From Thiocapsa roseopersicina (GTDB lineage: Bacteria; Pseudomonadota; Gammaproteobacteria; Chromatiales; Chromatiaceae), in NCBI RefSeq assembly GCF_900106925.1, contig NZ_FNNZ01000011.1:117452-181451 (forward strand): a DNA stretch of 64,000 nucleotides. Direction: 5' to 3'. Below the pieces are notes generated by a model, which saw only the letters and a list, made by a program, of their open reading frames with translations, searched no databases and was not told the DNA's origin. Every line of letters begins with the position of its first letter. The stretch's first letter is position 1. Position numbers and translations under genes: made by a program. Positions 1 to 9,899 of this stretch are shown here, piece by piece.

Positions 1-524
1 GGATCGGTCAGGAGCTGGCTGTGATCGAGCGTGCCCTCGGCGCCGATGCCGTCTTCTTCACCGGCTTGACCGGTCTCCAAAGATCCCAAGCAGCCCAGCT
101 CGCCTTCGACCGAGACGCCGCAGGCATGAGCCATCTCGACGACGCGACGGGTGACCTCGACGTTGTACTCGTAGGAGGTCGGGGTCTTGCCGTCTTCACC
201 GAGCGAGCCGTCCATCATGACGGACGAAAAGCCGAGTTGGATCGAGCGCTGGCAGACCGCCGGCGAGGTGCCGTGGTCCTGATGCATGCACACGGGGATG
301 TGCGGCCATTCCTCGATGGCGGCTAGGATCAGGTGGCGCAGGAAGGGGGCGCCGGCATATTTGCGCGCACCGGCGGAGGCCTGCACGATCACGGGAGAAT
401 CCGTCTCGTCGGCGGCCTCCATGATGGCGCGCATCTGCTCGAGGTTGTTGACGTTGTAGGCGGGGACGCCGTATTGGTGCTCGGCGGCATGGTCGAGCAA
501 TTGACGCAGCGAAATCAGGGCCAT
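1..524 (-). CDS. fba: Fructose-bisphosphate aldolase class II, partial (C-terminus beyond window)
   Basis: Encodes the zinc-dependent class II aldolase that interconverts fructose-1,6-bisphosphate with dihydroxyacetone phosphate and glyceraldehyde-3-phosphate; class II enzymes of this type also serve the Calvin cycle. About 174 codons of the N-terminal part are visible. They begin [19 protein letters not shown] and include the Zn/substrate region VCMHQDHG and an SVMMDGS stretch. The start at 524 is preceded by GAGGAG at normal spacing. It is the last visible gene of the minus-strand run and lies 63 nt after pyk, so co-transcription is likely. The C-terminal half is outside the window. Confidence 0.93.
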   Translation of the reverse strand, partial: MALISLRQLLDHAAEHQYGVPAYNVNNLEQMRAIMEAADETDSPVIVQASAGARKYAGAPFLRHLILAAIEEWPHIPVCMHQDHGTSPAVCQRSIQLGFSSVMMDGSLGEDGKTPTSYEYNVEVTRRVVEMAHACGVSVEGELGCLGSLETGQAGEEDGIGAEGTLDHSQLLTD

Positions 525-587
525 GTGGATTCTCCTCGTATCGGACTGACAGCTAAAAACGGGCGGTGGGGCAACAAAACCCCGGAC

Positions 588-2030
588 TCAATCCTTCGTC
601 AGGAGCTTGTGCTCGCCGACCCGCATGATCTTCATGATATTGGTTTGACCTTCAACCCCCGAGCGATCGCCCTTGGTGATGATCACCAGGTCGCCGTCGC
701 GGACCGTGCCGCGTCGCATCAGCTCCTCGATCACCTCGCAATTCACCTCGTGGATGTCCGTGCTGGCGACATCGAAGCTTACCGGATAGACACCGCGAAG
801 AACCCTGACTTTTCGACGGGTTGGGGCGGAGCGGGTGATGGCGTAGATCGGGATCCCGGAGCGGATGCGCGACATCCATTTCACCGTCGAGCCGGTCTCG
901 GTCAAAGCGGCGATCGCCTTGACGCCCAGATGGTTGGCGGTGTACATGGCGGCCATGGCGATGGCCTCGTCGACGCGGCCGAAGACCGAATCGATCCGGT
1001 GTCCCGAGCGCGTGACATGCTTCTCCGCTTCGAGACAGATGCGGTCCAGCGCCTCGACCACCTTGGCCGGGTTCTTTCCGATCGAGCTCTCTGCGGAGAG
1101 CATGACCGCATCCGTGCCGTCCAGCACTGCATTGGCGACATCGAAGACCTCGGCCCGAGTCGGGATGGGGTTCTCGATCATGGACTGCATCATCTGGGTC
1201 GCGGTGATGACGACGCTGTTGAGCTCGCGGGCGCGGTTGATCAGCATCTTCTGCGCGGCCGGCAGCTCCGCGTCGCCGATCTCCACGCCCAGATCCCCAC
1301 GCGCGACCATGATGACGTCGGCTGCGTTGATGATGTCGTCGATCGCCCGGAGTGACTCGGCGCGCTCGATCTTGGCGACGATGCCGCCGTGACCGCCGGC
1401 CTCGTAGAAGAGTTCGCGAGCCAGCCGGACGTCGTCGCCGTTGCGCACGAAGGAGACGGCCAGATAGTCCGCGTCGATCTCGGCCGCGAACCGGATGTCT
1501 TCCTGGTCCTTCTCGGTCAAGGCTGGGGCCGACAGACCGCCGCCCTTCTTGTTGATGCCCTTGTTGTTGGACAGGGCGCCGCCGACGACCACCTTGCAGT
1601 CGATCCGCCCGCCGCTCACCGCGTCCACCCACAGCTCGATCGCACCGTCGTCGAGCAGGAGCGTGTCGCCGTGCCGAACGTCGTCGACCAGCTCGGGGTA
1701 GGTGGTTCCGACCCGATTGCGATCGCCGGCATCCAGAGGGCAGTCGGCGTCGATGGCGAAGCCCTCGCCCCGCACGAGCAGTATCGGGCCGTCGGCGAAC
1801 TTGCCGATGCGGATCTTGGGTCCCTGCAGATCCATGAGGACCGCGATCTCGCGCCCGGCCGCGGCCGCACGTTCGCGGATCCGCTCGGCACGCTCGCGAT
1901 GCCGGTCGTGGGTGTCGTGCGACAGATTGAGACGGACCACGTCCACCCCGGCGGCGATGATCTCGTCCATCACCGATACGGGGTCGGTCGCGGGGCCGAG
2001 CGTGGCAACGATCTTCGTGCGTCTTGGCAT
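588..2030 (-). CDS. pyk: Pyruvate kinase
   Basis: 480-residue pyruvate kinase, converting phosphoenolpyruvate and ADP to pyruvate and ATP. It begins MPRRTKIVATLGPATDP and shows VVRLNLSHD (about residue 35), VMVARGDLGVEIG with the catalytic-loop residues, ATQMMQSMI, and TRAEVFDVANAVLDGTDAVMLS in the TIM barrel. The C-terminal regulatory domain includes ITKGDRSG. Length is normal for the family. The chosen start carries a strong GGAGG 7-8 nt upstream; an in-frame ATG 17 codons earlier falls inside repeat DNA and is rejected. The gene sits 96 nt after pgk, and that spacer is a heptad-repeat tract. Confidence 0.97.
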   Translation of the reverse strand: MPRRTKIVATLGPATDPVSVMDEIIAAGVDVVRLNLSHDTHDRHRERAERIRERAAAAGREIAVLMDLQGPKIRIGKFADGPILLVRGEGFAIDADCPLDAGDRNRVGTTYPELVDDVRHGDTLLLDDGAIELWVDAVSGGRIDCKVVVGGALSNNKGINKKGGGLSAPALTEKDQEDIRFAAEIDADYLAVSFVRNGDDVRLARELFYEAGGHGGIVAKIERAESLRAIDDIINAADVIMVARGDLGVEIGDAELPAAQKMLINRARELNSVVITATQMMQSMIENPIPTRAEVFDVANAVLDGTDAVMLSAESSIGKNPAKVVEALDRICLEAEKHVTRSGHRIDSVFGRVDEAIAMAAMYTANHLGVKAIAALTETGSTVKWMSRIRSGIPIYAITRSAPTRRKVRVLRGVYPVSFDVASTDIHEVNCEVIEELMRRGTVRDGDLVIITKGDRSGVEGQTNIMKIMRVGEHKLLTKD

Positions 2031-2126
2031 GTATAGCCTCCGGCTGCCGGCCTCAGGCCTCCAGTCCCGGCTTCCGAGCAAATCGCCGGAGGCTGGAGGC
2101 TGGTGGCAGGAGGCGAGTTGCGCTGA
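2031..2126. repeat. Heptad-type intergenic repeat between pgk and pyk
   Basis: Imperfect 7-bp units are visible in the 2035-2115 interval, for example GGAGGCT GGAGGCT GGTGGCA GGAGGCG at 2092-2118 and related GCCTCCA/GGCCTCA units at 2036-2065. Read on the minus strand, the end of this tract supplies the GGAGG Shine-Dalgarno of pyk. The same class occurs at four other intergenic sites of the window. Confidence 0.7.
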
Positions 2127-3308
2127 TCAGTCCTTCGCCCGGGCCTCGAGCATGGCCACCGCAGGCAGCGTCTTACCCTCCAGGTATTCCAGGAAGGCGC
2201 CTCCGGCGGTGGAGATGTAGGAGACCTTGTCGTAGATGTCGTACTTCTGGATCGCCGCGATGGTGTCGCCGCCGCCGGCCAGGCTGAAGCCCGGTGCCTC
2301 GGCGATGGCCATCGAGACCGTCTTGGTCCCGCCGCCGAACTGATCGAACTCGAACACGCCGACCGGGCCGTTCCAGACGATGGTCCCCGCCTTGGCGATG
2401 ACCTCGGCCAGCTCCTGCGCCGACCTGGGGCCGATATCGAAGATCATGTCGTCTTCGGTAACATCGGCGACGTCCTTGGTGACGGCCGGCTCGTTCTCGT
2501 CGAACTTCTTGCCGCAGACCACGTCGACCGCGATCGGGATGCTCGCGCCGCGCGCCGTCATCTTCTCCATCAGCGCCTTGGCGGTGGGGATCAGGTCATG
2601 CTCGCAGAGCGACTTGCCGACCGGAAACCCGGCTGCGGCGAGGAAGGTGTTGGCGATGCCGCCGCCGACCACGAGCTGATCGACCTTCTCGGAGAGGGCC
2701 TCCAGCACGGTCAGCTTGGTCGAGACCTTGGAGCCGCCGACGATTGCAACCATCGGGCGCGCCGGAGCGGCGAGCGCCTTCTGGAGCGCGTCGAGCTCCT
2801 CGGCAAGCAGCAGTCCCGCGCAGGCGACCGGTGCCTGTTGGCCGACGCCGTGCGTGGATGCCTGGGCGCGATGGGCCGTGCCGAAGGCGTCCATGACGAA
2901 GACGTCGCAGAGTGCGGCATACTGCTTGGCGAGGTCTGCATTGTCCTTGCCTTCGCCTTTGTTGAAGCGGACGTTTTCCAGCAGGACCAACTCGCCGTCG
3001 GCAACCTCGGGGGCCTGCTCGAGATAATCACGCACGACCCGGACTTCGCGGCCCAGCTTGGCGCCGAGTGTATCGGCGACGGGCTTGAGCGAATCGGCCT
3101 CGGAAAAGACGCCTTCCTCGGGGCGGCCCAGATGCGACATCACCATCACCTTGGCACCGGCCTTCATGCAATGCTCGAAGGTCGGCATGGAGGCGGTGAT
3201 GCGCGCATCGGAGGTGACCTTGCCGCCCTTCACGGGGACATTGAGGTCGGAGCGGATCAGCACCCGCTTCCCGGCGAGATCGAGATCGGTGAGCTTGATG
3301 AAGGACAT
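2127..3308 (-). CDS. pgk: Phosphoglycerate kinase
   Basis: 393-residue cytosolic enzyme transferring phosphate between 3-phosphoglycerate and ATP, used by glycolysis and the Calvin cycle. Visible family features are [19 protein letters not shown] at the N-terminus (substrate Asp/Asn), [35 protein letters not shown] sequence, GGSKVSTKL, the hinge [11 protein letters not shown] and the C-terminal nucleotide loop GGGDT. Length is that of typical bacterial Pgk. It follows the relBE-like module by 155 nt and precedes pyk on the same strand. Confidence 0.97.
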   Translation of the reverse strand: MSFIKLTDLDLAGKRVLIRSDLNVPVKGGKVTSDARITASMPTFEHCMKAGAKVMVMSHLGRPEEGVFSEADSLKPVADTLGAKLGREVRVVRDYLEQAPEVADGELVLLENVRFNKGEGKDNADLAKQYAALCDVFVMDAFGTAHRAQASTHGVGQQAPVACAGLLLAEELDALQKALAAPARPMVAIVGGSKVSTKLTVLEALSEKVDQLVVGGGIANTFLAAAGFPVGKSLCEHDLIPTAKALMEKMTARGASIPIAVDVVCGKKFDENEPAVTKDVADVTEDDMIFDIGPRSAQELAEVIAKAGTIVWNGPVGVFEFDQFGGGTKTVSMAIAEAPGFSLAGGGDTIAAIQKYDIYDKVSYISTAGGAFLEYLEGKTLPAVAMLEARAKD

Positions 3309-3463
3309 AGCGAAGCCTCTGTATCGAATTGAGATGGAAAGCGTTCAGGCCCAAGGTGTGCCTTGCCTGAAAACTCTCGTAGACCGCACGACCGGTGCCG
3401 AGAATACGGCTACCAGCCTCTAAACCTTGCGTCCTCCTGTGCCGCGCGGAGACGAAGATCAAA

Positions 3464-3731
3464 CTACGGAAAAAATCGGTAAATCTCCTTTCGATCCGCG
3501 ACGATGGCCAGGACCAAAATCTCGCCGTCGAATGTCATTCCCACCCGATAAGCGCCGAAGCGTGCTTTGTAACAGGCGTCGTACCCTTTCATCTTCTCGA
3601 TCTTTCCGGTCGAGGCAATCGTCTCGGCGCGAGGCAAGTCTTCAAATGCGAACTGCTCGATCGATGCCCCTTTTGCTTGATGGAATCTTCGCGAGCTGTT
3701 TAAGGAATGCCTTCCGGTAGGCGACCTTCAT
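3464..3731 (-). pseudogene. RelE/ParE-family toxin gene with a +1 frameshift
   Basis: Translation begins MKVAYRKAFLKQLAKIPSSK, then hits a stop after 29 codons. One base over, the frame continues IEQFAFEDLPRAETIAST, KMKGYDACYKARFGAYRVG, then IYRFFP and a stop, which is a typical RelE/ParE mRNase toxin of about 88 residues. The total length is 268 nt, i.e. 3n+1, and removing one base of the C4T4 run at 3667-3674 (AAAAGGGG on the coding strand) restores a normal protein. The start overlaps the antitoxin stop by ATGA. The cause may be a true null mutation, a sequencing error in the homopolymer, or slippage. Confidence 0.75.
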
Positions 3732-3925
3732 TCGGCCTTCGTCAGCGTCGCGTAGTACTCACGAGCATGGGTCAAATCCAGACCATCATCCGAATCCTCG
3801 GCTATGAGCTCGGCAAGTCCGTAGTTTTCGAGAATCTCCTCTAGCTTTTCGAAGGTGTCGATGTCGATCTGCACGGCCACCTTGCGATTCTCGTCGTCAA
3901 TCACGTATCGACGCTTGAGCTCCAT
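3728..3925 (-). CDS. Type II antitoxin, RelB/Phd-like
   Basis: 65-residue acidic protein beginning MELKRRYVIDDENRKVAVQ, with a predicted beta-helix N-terminal part (IDTFEKLEEILENYGLAEL) and an acidic C-terminal tail, the layout of small antitoxins that neutralise RelE toxins and autorepress. The start at 3925 is preferred because GAGGAGG lies about 9 nt upstream; an earlier ATG at 3961 lacks this. Its stop overlaps the toxin start (ATGA), implying translational coupling. The module is inserted between gap and pgk on the same strand as the carbon-metabolism genes. The exact antitoxin subfamily is uncertain. Confidence 0.75.
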   Translation of the reverse strand: MELKRRYVIDDENRKVAVQIDIDTFEKLEEILENYGLAELIAEDSDDGLDLTHAREYYATLTKAE

Positions 3926-3979
3926 TGGGTCGTGCCTCCTCGGCGATTTCGGGTTCTTCACGGGTCATTAAGCCAGGCC

Positions 3980-4000
3980 GCGCGGGCGAAACGCCCGCGC
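3980..4000. other. Strong hairpin downstream of gap
   Basis: A perfect 9-bp stem GCGCGGGCG/CGCCCGCGC closes a 3-nt AAA loop. There is no U-tract on the minus strand, so it is more like an mRNA 3'-stabilising or processing element behind gap than a classical terminator. Confidence 0.6.
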
Positions 4001-4010
4001 TCCCGACATC

Positions 4011-4031
4011 ATCGCGCTTCGCGAGCGCGAT
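4011..4031. other. Second hairpin immediately downstream of gap
   Basis: An 8-bp stem ATCGCGCT/AGCGCGAT with a 5-nt loop lies 8 nt beyond the gap stop. Together with the hairpin at 3980-4000 it separates the gap message from the toxin/antitoxin cassette. Confidence 0.6.
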
Positions 4032-4038
4032 CCTCGGA

Positions 4039-5055
<1,017 letters not shown>

Positions 5056-5247
5056 TTAGCGAATAAAAACCTTCGGTGCTCGAACCTCGGCCTCCCGGCG
5101 CAGGATGGTCGGGTGACCGAAGGTGCGAGCCCAAAAACAAACGATCGGTGGGCGCGTAGGCTGCCGCGCTTGGATGCCGAAACGATGCAACGCCGGCCGC
5201 CGAACGCTCGATTGTCCGGCGGCCCATGCGCGAGACAGCCGGTTAAA

Positions 5248-7254
5248 TCAGAGTACGCCCCTGACCTTGGCGACCAGGTTCTCGACGGTAAACCCGAACT
5301 CCTTGAAGAGCGGGCCGGCAGGCGCCGATTCACCGAACCGGTCGACACCCAGGATCGCGCCCTGGTGACCGACATACTTCCACCAGCCGTCCGTGACCGC
5401 TGCCTCGACCGCAACCCGCGCGGTGACGGCCTTGGGCAGCACCGATTCGCGATAGGCGGCATCCTGCGCATCGAAGGTGTCGGTCGAGGGCATCGACACC
5501 ACGCGGATCGCCTTGTCGGACATCGCCTCGGCGGCCTTCATGGCCAGCTCGACCTCGGAGCCTGTGGCGATGATGATCGCATCCGGGGTGCCGGCACAGT
5601 CGCGCAGCACATAACCGCCGCGCGTGATGGCGGCGAGCTGCTCCGGGGTCCGACTCATGTGTGCGAGGTTCTGGCGCGAGAAGATCAGACAGCTCGGACC
5701 GGTCCGCCGCTCGATGGCGAGCTTCCAGGACACCGCCGACTCGACCGCGTCGCACGGACGCCAGACGCTCATGTTCGGGATCATGCGCAGCGTCGGGATC
5801 TGCTCGACCGGCTGATGGGTCGGGCCGTCCTCGCCCAAGCCGATGGAATCATGGGTGTAGACGAAGATCGACTGGATCTTCATGAGTGCCGCCATGCGCA
5901 GTGCATTGCGGGCGTACTCGGAGAACATCAGGAAGGTGGCGCCGTAGGGCACGAAACCGCCGTGCAGTGCGATGCCGTTCATGATGGCGGACATGCCGAA
6001 CTCGCGCACCCCGTAATAGACATAGTTGCCGGGCGCGTCGCCCTTGCCGATGCCCTTGCAGCCCTTCCAGAGGGTCAGGTTGGAGCCGGCGAGGTCCGCC
6101 GAGCCGCCGAGCAGCTCGGGCAGCAGCGGGCCGAAGCCGTTGAGCGCGTTCTGCGAGGCCTTGCGCGAGGCGATGGTCTCGCCCTTCTCGACGACCGAGG
6201 TCACGAAGGCCTCGGCCTGCGTGGCCCAGTCGATCGGCAGCTCGCCGGCCATGCGACGCTTGAACTCGGCGGCCTCCGCCGGGAATTTCGCAGCGTACGC
6301 GGCAAAACGGTCGTTCCACGCGGACTCGGCCGCGGCGCCTCGCTCCTTGGCGTCCCAACCTTGATAGACGGCGTCCGGGATGACGAAGGGCGGATGGCTC
6401 CAGCCCAACGCCTCGCGGGTCAAGGCGATCTCGTCCTCGCCGAGCGCCGCGCCGTGACACTCTTCCTTGCCCTGCTTGTTCGGGGAGCCGTAGCCGATGA
6501 TGGTCTGGCAGCAGATGAGGCTCGGGCGGTCGGTGATCTCGCGGGCGGTTTCGATGGCGGCCTTCACGGCCTCCGCATCGTGCCCGTCGACCTTGGGGAT
6601 GACATGCCAGCCATAGGCTTCGAAGCGCTTCGGGGTGTTGTCGAGGAACCAGGCCGGCGTGTCGCCATGACCGCGGACCTCGCCGTCGATCGAGATGTTG
6701 TTGTCGTCGTAGACCGCGATCAGCTTGCCCAGGCCCAAGGCGCCGGCCAACGAGCAGGCCTCGTGCGAGATGCCTTCCATGAGGCAGCCGTCGCCCAGGA
6801 AGACATAGGTGAAGTGGTCGACGATGTCGTGGCCGGGCTTGTTGAACTGCGCGGCCAGCGCCTTCTCCGCCAAGGCCATGCCGACGGCATTGGTGATGCC
6901 CTGACCGAGGGGGCCGGTGGTGGTTTCCACGCCCGGGGCGTAGCCGTACTCGGGATGTCCGGGGGTCCGGGAGTGAAGCTGGCGGAACTGCTTGAGGTCC
7001 TCGATCCCGAGATCATATCCCGTAAGGTGGAGCAGGGCGTAGATCAGCATCGAGCCGTGGCCGTTCGACAACACGAAGCGGTCCCGGTCGGGCCAGCTCG
7101 GGTTCGCCGGGTTGTGCGTCATGAAGTCGTTCCAGAGCACCTCGGCGATATCGGCCATGCCCATCGGCGCGCCCGGGTGACCCGAATTGGCCTTCTGGAC
7201 CGCATCCATCGCGAGCGCTCGTACGGCATTGGCAAGATCTTTACGTGAGGACAT
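5248..7254 (-). CDS. tkt: Transketolase
   Basis: 668-residue thiamine-diphosphate enzyme moving two-carbon units among sugar phosphates in the Calvin and pentose-phosphate pathways. Visible motifs are [20 protein letters not shown] at the N-terminus, [13 protein letters not shown], the ThDP motif [18 protein letters not shown]...NNISIDGEV near residues 155-190, [13 protein letters not shown] sequence ([14 protein letters not shown]) and the C-terminal domain [10 protein letters not shown]. The start at 7254 has AGGAGGGA upstream. It is the first gene of the minus-strand carbon run; a 359-nt upstream region should hold its promoter. Confidence 0.97.
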   Translation of the reverse strand: MSSRKDLANAVRALAMDAVQKANSGHPGAPMGMADIAEVLWNDFMTHNPANPSWPDRDRFVLSNGHGSMLIYALLHLTGYDLGIEDLKQFRQLHSRTPGHPEYGYAPGVETTTGPLGQGITNAVGMALAEKALAAQFNKPGHDIVDHFTYVFLGDGCLMEGISHEACSLAGALGLGKLIAVYDDNNISIDGEVRGHGDTPAWFLDNTPKRFEAYGWHVIPKVDGHDAEAVKAAIETAREITDRPSLICCQTIIGYGSPNKQGKEECHGAALGEDEIALTREALGWSHPPFVIPDAVYQGWDAKERGAAAESAWNDRFAAYAAKFPAEAAEFKRRMAGELPIDWATQAEAFVTSVVEKGETIASRKASQNALNGFGPLLPELLGGSADLAGSNLTLWKGCKGIGKGDAPGNYVYYGVREFGMSAIMNGIALHGGFVPYGATFLMFSEYARNALRMAALMKIQSIFVYTHDSIGLGEDGPTHQPVEQIPTLRMIPNMSVWRPCDAVESAVSWKLAIERRTGPSCLIFSRQNLAHMSRTPEQLAAITRGGYVLRDCAGTPDAIIIATGSEVELAMKAAEAMSDKAIRVVSMPSTDTFDAQDAAYRESVLPKAVTARVAVEAAVTDGWWKYVGHQGAILGVDRFGESAPAGPLFKEFGFTVENLVAKVRGVL

Positions 7255-7613
7255 CAGTCCCTCCTAAGTTCAGAAGCAATGGTCAGTCGGTCATGCGTGC
7301 CGCGAGTCACATCTGCCGATCGATCGGCGTCGGGCGCGTGACGGCAAGGTGGCACGGCGTCGGAATGCAGTATGCAGGGCTAGCGGCCGGAGCGATCGGG
7401 GTTTCGATCGGCGGAGCTTCGCGTGCGCAGACACGATGGCCGGTATCGAAACCCTTTCGAAGGTCCGTCATTGTGGACGAAGAGTGCCGACCCGAAAATC
7501 AAAACAAACTTATACCGTCAAAAAGGAAGTTATCAGATCCTAATATTAAGAATTGCGCGAGGAAATGGCCAGGATTTTCGTAGGGATCGAGGGCTTCCCG
7601 CCCTTCGCGACGG
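7255..7613. other. Intergenic region upstream of tkt, no gene seen
   Basis: This 359-nt spacer lies between tkt and the thioredoxin-like gene, both on the minus strand. Positions about 7498-7555 are notably AT-rich for this genome (for example CTAATATTAAG) and are the likely promoter/operator area for tkt. A TTGACG hexamer is present on the minus strand (7516-7521), but a convincing -10 at correct spacing is not, and no clean LysR/CbbR box could be fixed by eye. Confidence 0.4.
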
Positions 7614-8171
7614 TCACGTTGTCTTCCATTTGATCGAGCAGCCGATGCTGGGGATCTGCCGGTCGGGACCGGTTCCGGTCCGTGCAACCCGCTCCATGGC
7701 TTCGAAAAGATCGCGTTTCGCATCGTCCGGAGCCGTGTCTTTGCGGCTGGCATCGAGGCGTCCGCGGTACTGGAGCTCGAGCGCGGCGCTGTATCCGAAG
7801 AAGTCCGGCGTGCAGACCGCTCCGTAAGCCTTCGCGACGGCTTGGCTCTCGTCGAGCAGGTAGGGAAAAGGGAAGTGATACTCCTCGGCGACCCGTCGCA
7901 TGTTCTCGAAGGAGTCTTCCGGGTAGTCGTGCGGATCGTTGGACATGACGGCAACACAGCCGATTCCGAGGTCGATCAGCTCGCGGGTGTCTCTGACGAT
8001 GCGCTCCCTGACGGCTTTGACGTAGGGGCAATGGTTGCAGATGAACATGACGAGCAAGCCGCGCTCGCCTGCGCAGGCGTCGCGCGTCCAGATCTTGCCG
8101 TCGGTGCCGGGGAGCGCGAAATCCGGAGCAGGGCGCCCGAAGTCGCAAACGGGGGTTTCAAGCGATGCCAT
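7614..8171 (-). CDS. Thioredoxin-fold peroxiredoxin-like protein
   Basis: 185-residue protein of the thioredoxin family beginning MASLETPVCDFGRPAPDFAL. It has the redoxin core GERGLLVMFICNHCPYVKAV, in which CNHCP replaces the classical CGPC and could form a redox pair (around residues 45-48), followed by VAVMSNDPHDYPEDS and the cis-Pro region VCTPDFFGY. No signal peptide is seen, so it is probably cytosolic. This family is widespread in phototrophs and annotated only as a thioredoxin family protein; substrate unknown. It is divergent from metK across a 209-nt spacer. Confidence 0.85.
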   Translation of the reverse strand: MASLETPVCDFGRPAPDFALPGTDGKIWTRDACAGERGLLVMFICNHCPYVKAVRERIVRDTRELIDLGIGCVAVMSNDPHDYPEDSFENMRRVAEEYHFPFPYLLDESQAVAKAYGAVCTPDFFGYSAALELQYRGRLDASRKDTAPDDAKRDLFEAMERVARTGTGPDRQIPSIGCSIKWKTT

Positions 8172-8303
8172 CAGAGATCTCCGAGTGAACGCCTGGGTCG
8201 GATCGGATGTGCCCGCATGTTACCGGAAGGTCGGCGGTTTCAAAATCCTTTGCGGCGATGCGCCGCCCGGGCAGCGCCCGGACGCGCAACCCGCGGGTGG
8301 ATT

Positions 8304-8331
8304 TTGCGGTTTTCCGCCGAATCGCTATCAT
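8304..8331 (+). promoter_or_regulatory. Candidate sigma-70 promoter of metK
   Basis: TTGCGG (8304-8309) and TATCAT (8326-8331) are separated by 16 nt, 50 nt ahead of the metK start. Assigned by pattern only. Confidence 0.45.
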
Positions 8332-8380
8332 ATCGGATCCAGACACGCACCTCTTGGGGCAAAAGGCAGGCCATCGACCT

Positions 8381-9571
8381 ATGAGCAAGGACTACATCTT
8401 CACCTCCGAATCCGTCTCCGAGGGCCACCCGGACAAGATGGCGGATCAGATCTCGGACGCCGTCCTCGACGAGATCTTCCGCCGCGATCCGAATCACGCC
8501 AAGGCGCGTGTCGCCTGCGAGACCTTGGTCAAGACCGGGTTCGTGGTGCTGGCGGGGGAGATCACGCTCACCGACGGCAACCTCAAGATCGACTACGAGA
8601 GTATCGTACGTAAGGTCGTCACCGATATCGGCTACGACGGCTCCGAGGTCGGTTTCGACGGTCAGACCTGCGGCGTTCTGGTCGCGCTCGGCGAGCAATC
8701 CAAGGACATCAACCAAGGCGTCGACCGCGAGGACGAGGAATCCCAGGGTGCCGGCGACCAGGGGATGATGTTCGGGTATGCCACCAACGAAACCGATCAG
8801 CTCATGCCGGCGGCGATCGACTACGCGCACCGCTTGGTCAAGCGTCAGGCCGAGGTCCGTAAGAACGGTACCTTGCCCTGGCTGCGTCCGGATGCCAAAT
8901 CGCAGGTCACCTTCCGCTATATCGACGGGAAGCCGGCTGCCGTGGAGGCCGTGGTGCTCTCGACCCAGCACAGCCCCGATGTCAGTCAAGGCGTGCTGCA
9001 CGAGGCGGTGATGGAGGAGATCATCAAGCCGGTGCTCGGCGGCACCGGCTGGATGAACGGCGATACCAAATATCACATCAACCCGACCGGCCAGTTCATC
9101 ATCGGCGGCCCGGTCGGCGACTGCGGTCTGACCGGACGCAAGATCATCGTCGACACCTACGGCGGCATGGCGCGCCACGGCGGCGGTGCCTTCTCCGGCA
9201 AGGATCCCTCGAAGGTCGACCGCTCTGCCGCCTATGCCGGGCGCTATGTCGCCAAGAACATCGTCGCCGCGGGTCTTGCGGAGAAGTGCGAGGTTCAGGT
9301 GTCCTACGCGATCGGTGTCGCCGAGCCGACGTCCCTGTCCATCGATACCTTCGGGACCGCGAGCATCAGCGAGCATCGCATCATCGAGCTGATCCGTGCG
9401 CACTTCGACCTGCGTCCCTACGGCATCACTCGGATGCTGGATCTCACCAACCGCGATCTGATCAAGTACCGTGATACCGCGGCCTACGGCCATTTCGGGC
9501 GTTCGGAGCCGGGCTTCACCTGGGAGCGCACGGATAAGGCCGAATTGTTGCGTGAAGCTGCCGGCATCTAG
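8381..9571 (+). CDS. metK: S-adenosylmethionine synthetase
   Basis: 396-residue MetK makes S-adenosylmethionine from methionine and ATP. Signatures are [17 protein letters not shown] at the N-terminus (ATP-binding His), GEITL, the MgP loop region [15 protein letters not shown] near residue 120, and the hallmark [16 protein letters not shown] near 265. A longer open frame upstream lacks family similarity; the ATG at 8381 follows an AAAAGG purine stretch. It starts the methyl-cycle group metK-ahcY-metF; a terminal inverted-repeat element begins 3 nt after its stop. Confidence 0.97.
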   Translation: MSKDYIFTSESVSEGHPDKMADQISDAVLDEIFRRDPNHAKARVACETLVKTGFVVLAGEITLTDGNLKIDYESIVRKVVTDIGYDGSEVGFDGQTCGVLVALGEQSKDINQGVDREDEESQGAGDQGMMFGYATNETDQLMPAAIDYAHRLVKRQAEVRKNGTLPWLRPDAKSQVTFRYIDGKPAAVEAVVLSTQHSPDVSQGVLHEAVMEEIIKPVLGGTGWMNGDTKYHINPTGQFIIGGPVGDCGLTGRKIIVDTYGGMARHGGGAFSGKDPSKVDRSAAYAGRYVAKNIVAAGLAEKCEVQVSYAIGVAEPTSLSIDTFGTASISEHRIIELIRAHFDLRPYGITRMLDLTNRDLIKYRDTAAYGHFGRSEPGFTWERTDKAELLREAAGI

Positions 9572-9573
9572 GG

Positions 9574-9655
9574 CTCAACCGCGTCCGGTGCGACTTGATG
9601 TCGCGGGTGCACTCGTTCTTGGCAGCAACCGGCACCATGGTGAGACGCGGTTGAG
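9574..9655. repeat. Terminal-inverted-repeat element, copy A (after metK)
   Basis: 82-bp element bounded by a perfect 12-bp inverted repeat CTCAACCGCGTC / GACGCGGTTGAG. It starts 3 nt after the metK stop. Further half-similar sequence (GAATCGCGTCCG) lies just downstream near 9673-9684. Related copies are at 11303-11389, 23179-23265, 44348-44432 and 62532-62620. Confidence 0.8.
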
Positions 9656-9795
9656 GAGTAAAAACGCCTTTGAATCGCGTCCGTTGCGGTCTGCATTTGA
9701 GCATCTTGCCCCGACGTCTTGGTCTCTTTGTGGGCTTGTCGCACGGGCGTGACGATTCATAAACGACTCTGATTGAATTTCTTTGATACCTCGCG

Positions 9796-9874
9796 ACCGA
9801 GGAGCGTTGCGACCCGAGCCATTGGAGCCCGGGCCAGGCTCGGCGGCGGGGTCGACACGACAACGGCGCTCACT
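9796..9874 (+). promoter_or_regulatory. S-adenosylhomocysteine (SAH) riboswitch
   Basis: Matches the ahcY-associated SAH riboswitch consensus: CCGAGGAGCG..TGCGACCC, then CCAGGCTCGG, then CAACGGCGCTCAC. Supporting pairings are visible: GAGCGT (9802-9807) with GCGCTC (9866-9871), GACCC (9811-9815) with GGGTC (9849-9853), and the pseudoknot CCGAG (9797-9801) with CTCGG (9839-9843). It ends about 25 nt before the ahcY start, next to the AGGAG ribosome site. In known examples SAH binding turns ahcY expression on, so SAH build-up here should raise its own hydrolase. Confidence 0.93.
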
Positions 9875-9899
9875 CACGTTTCATCAGGAGCTGATAACC

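Noticed and set aside
5113..7248. Very long open frame antisense to transketolase
   Set aside because: It mirrors tkt in a GC-rich genome; the encoded sequence is low-complexity Arg/Gly/Asp/His-rich with no family features.
7498..7555. CbbR/LysR operator and sigma-70 promoter of tkt
   Set aside because: AT-rich and suggestive, with TTGACG on the minus strand, but no -10 at proper spacing and no clean repeated half-sites.
9673..9684. Sixth terminal-inverted-repeat element after copy A
   Set aside because: Only one arm (GAATCGCGTCCG) is present; no matching opposite arm within 100 bp.
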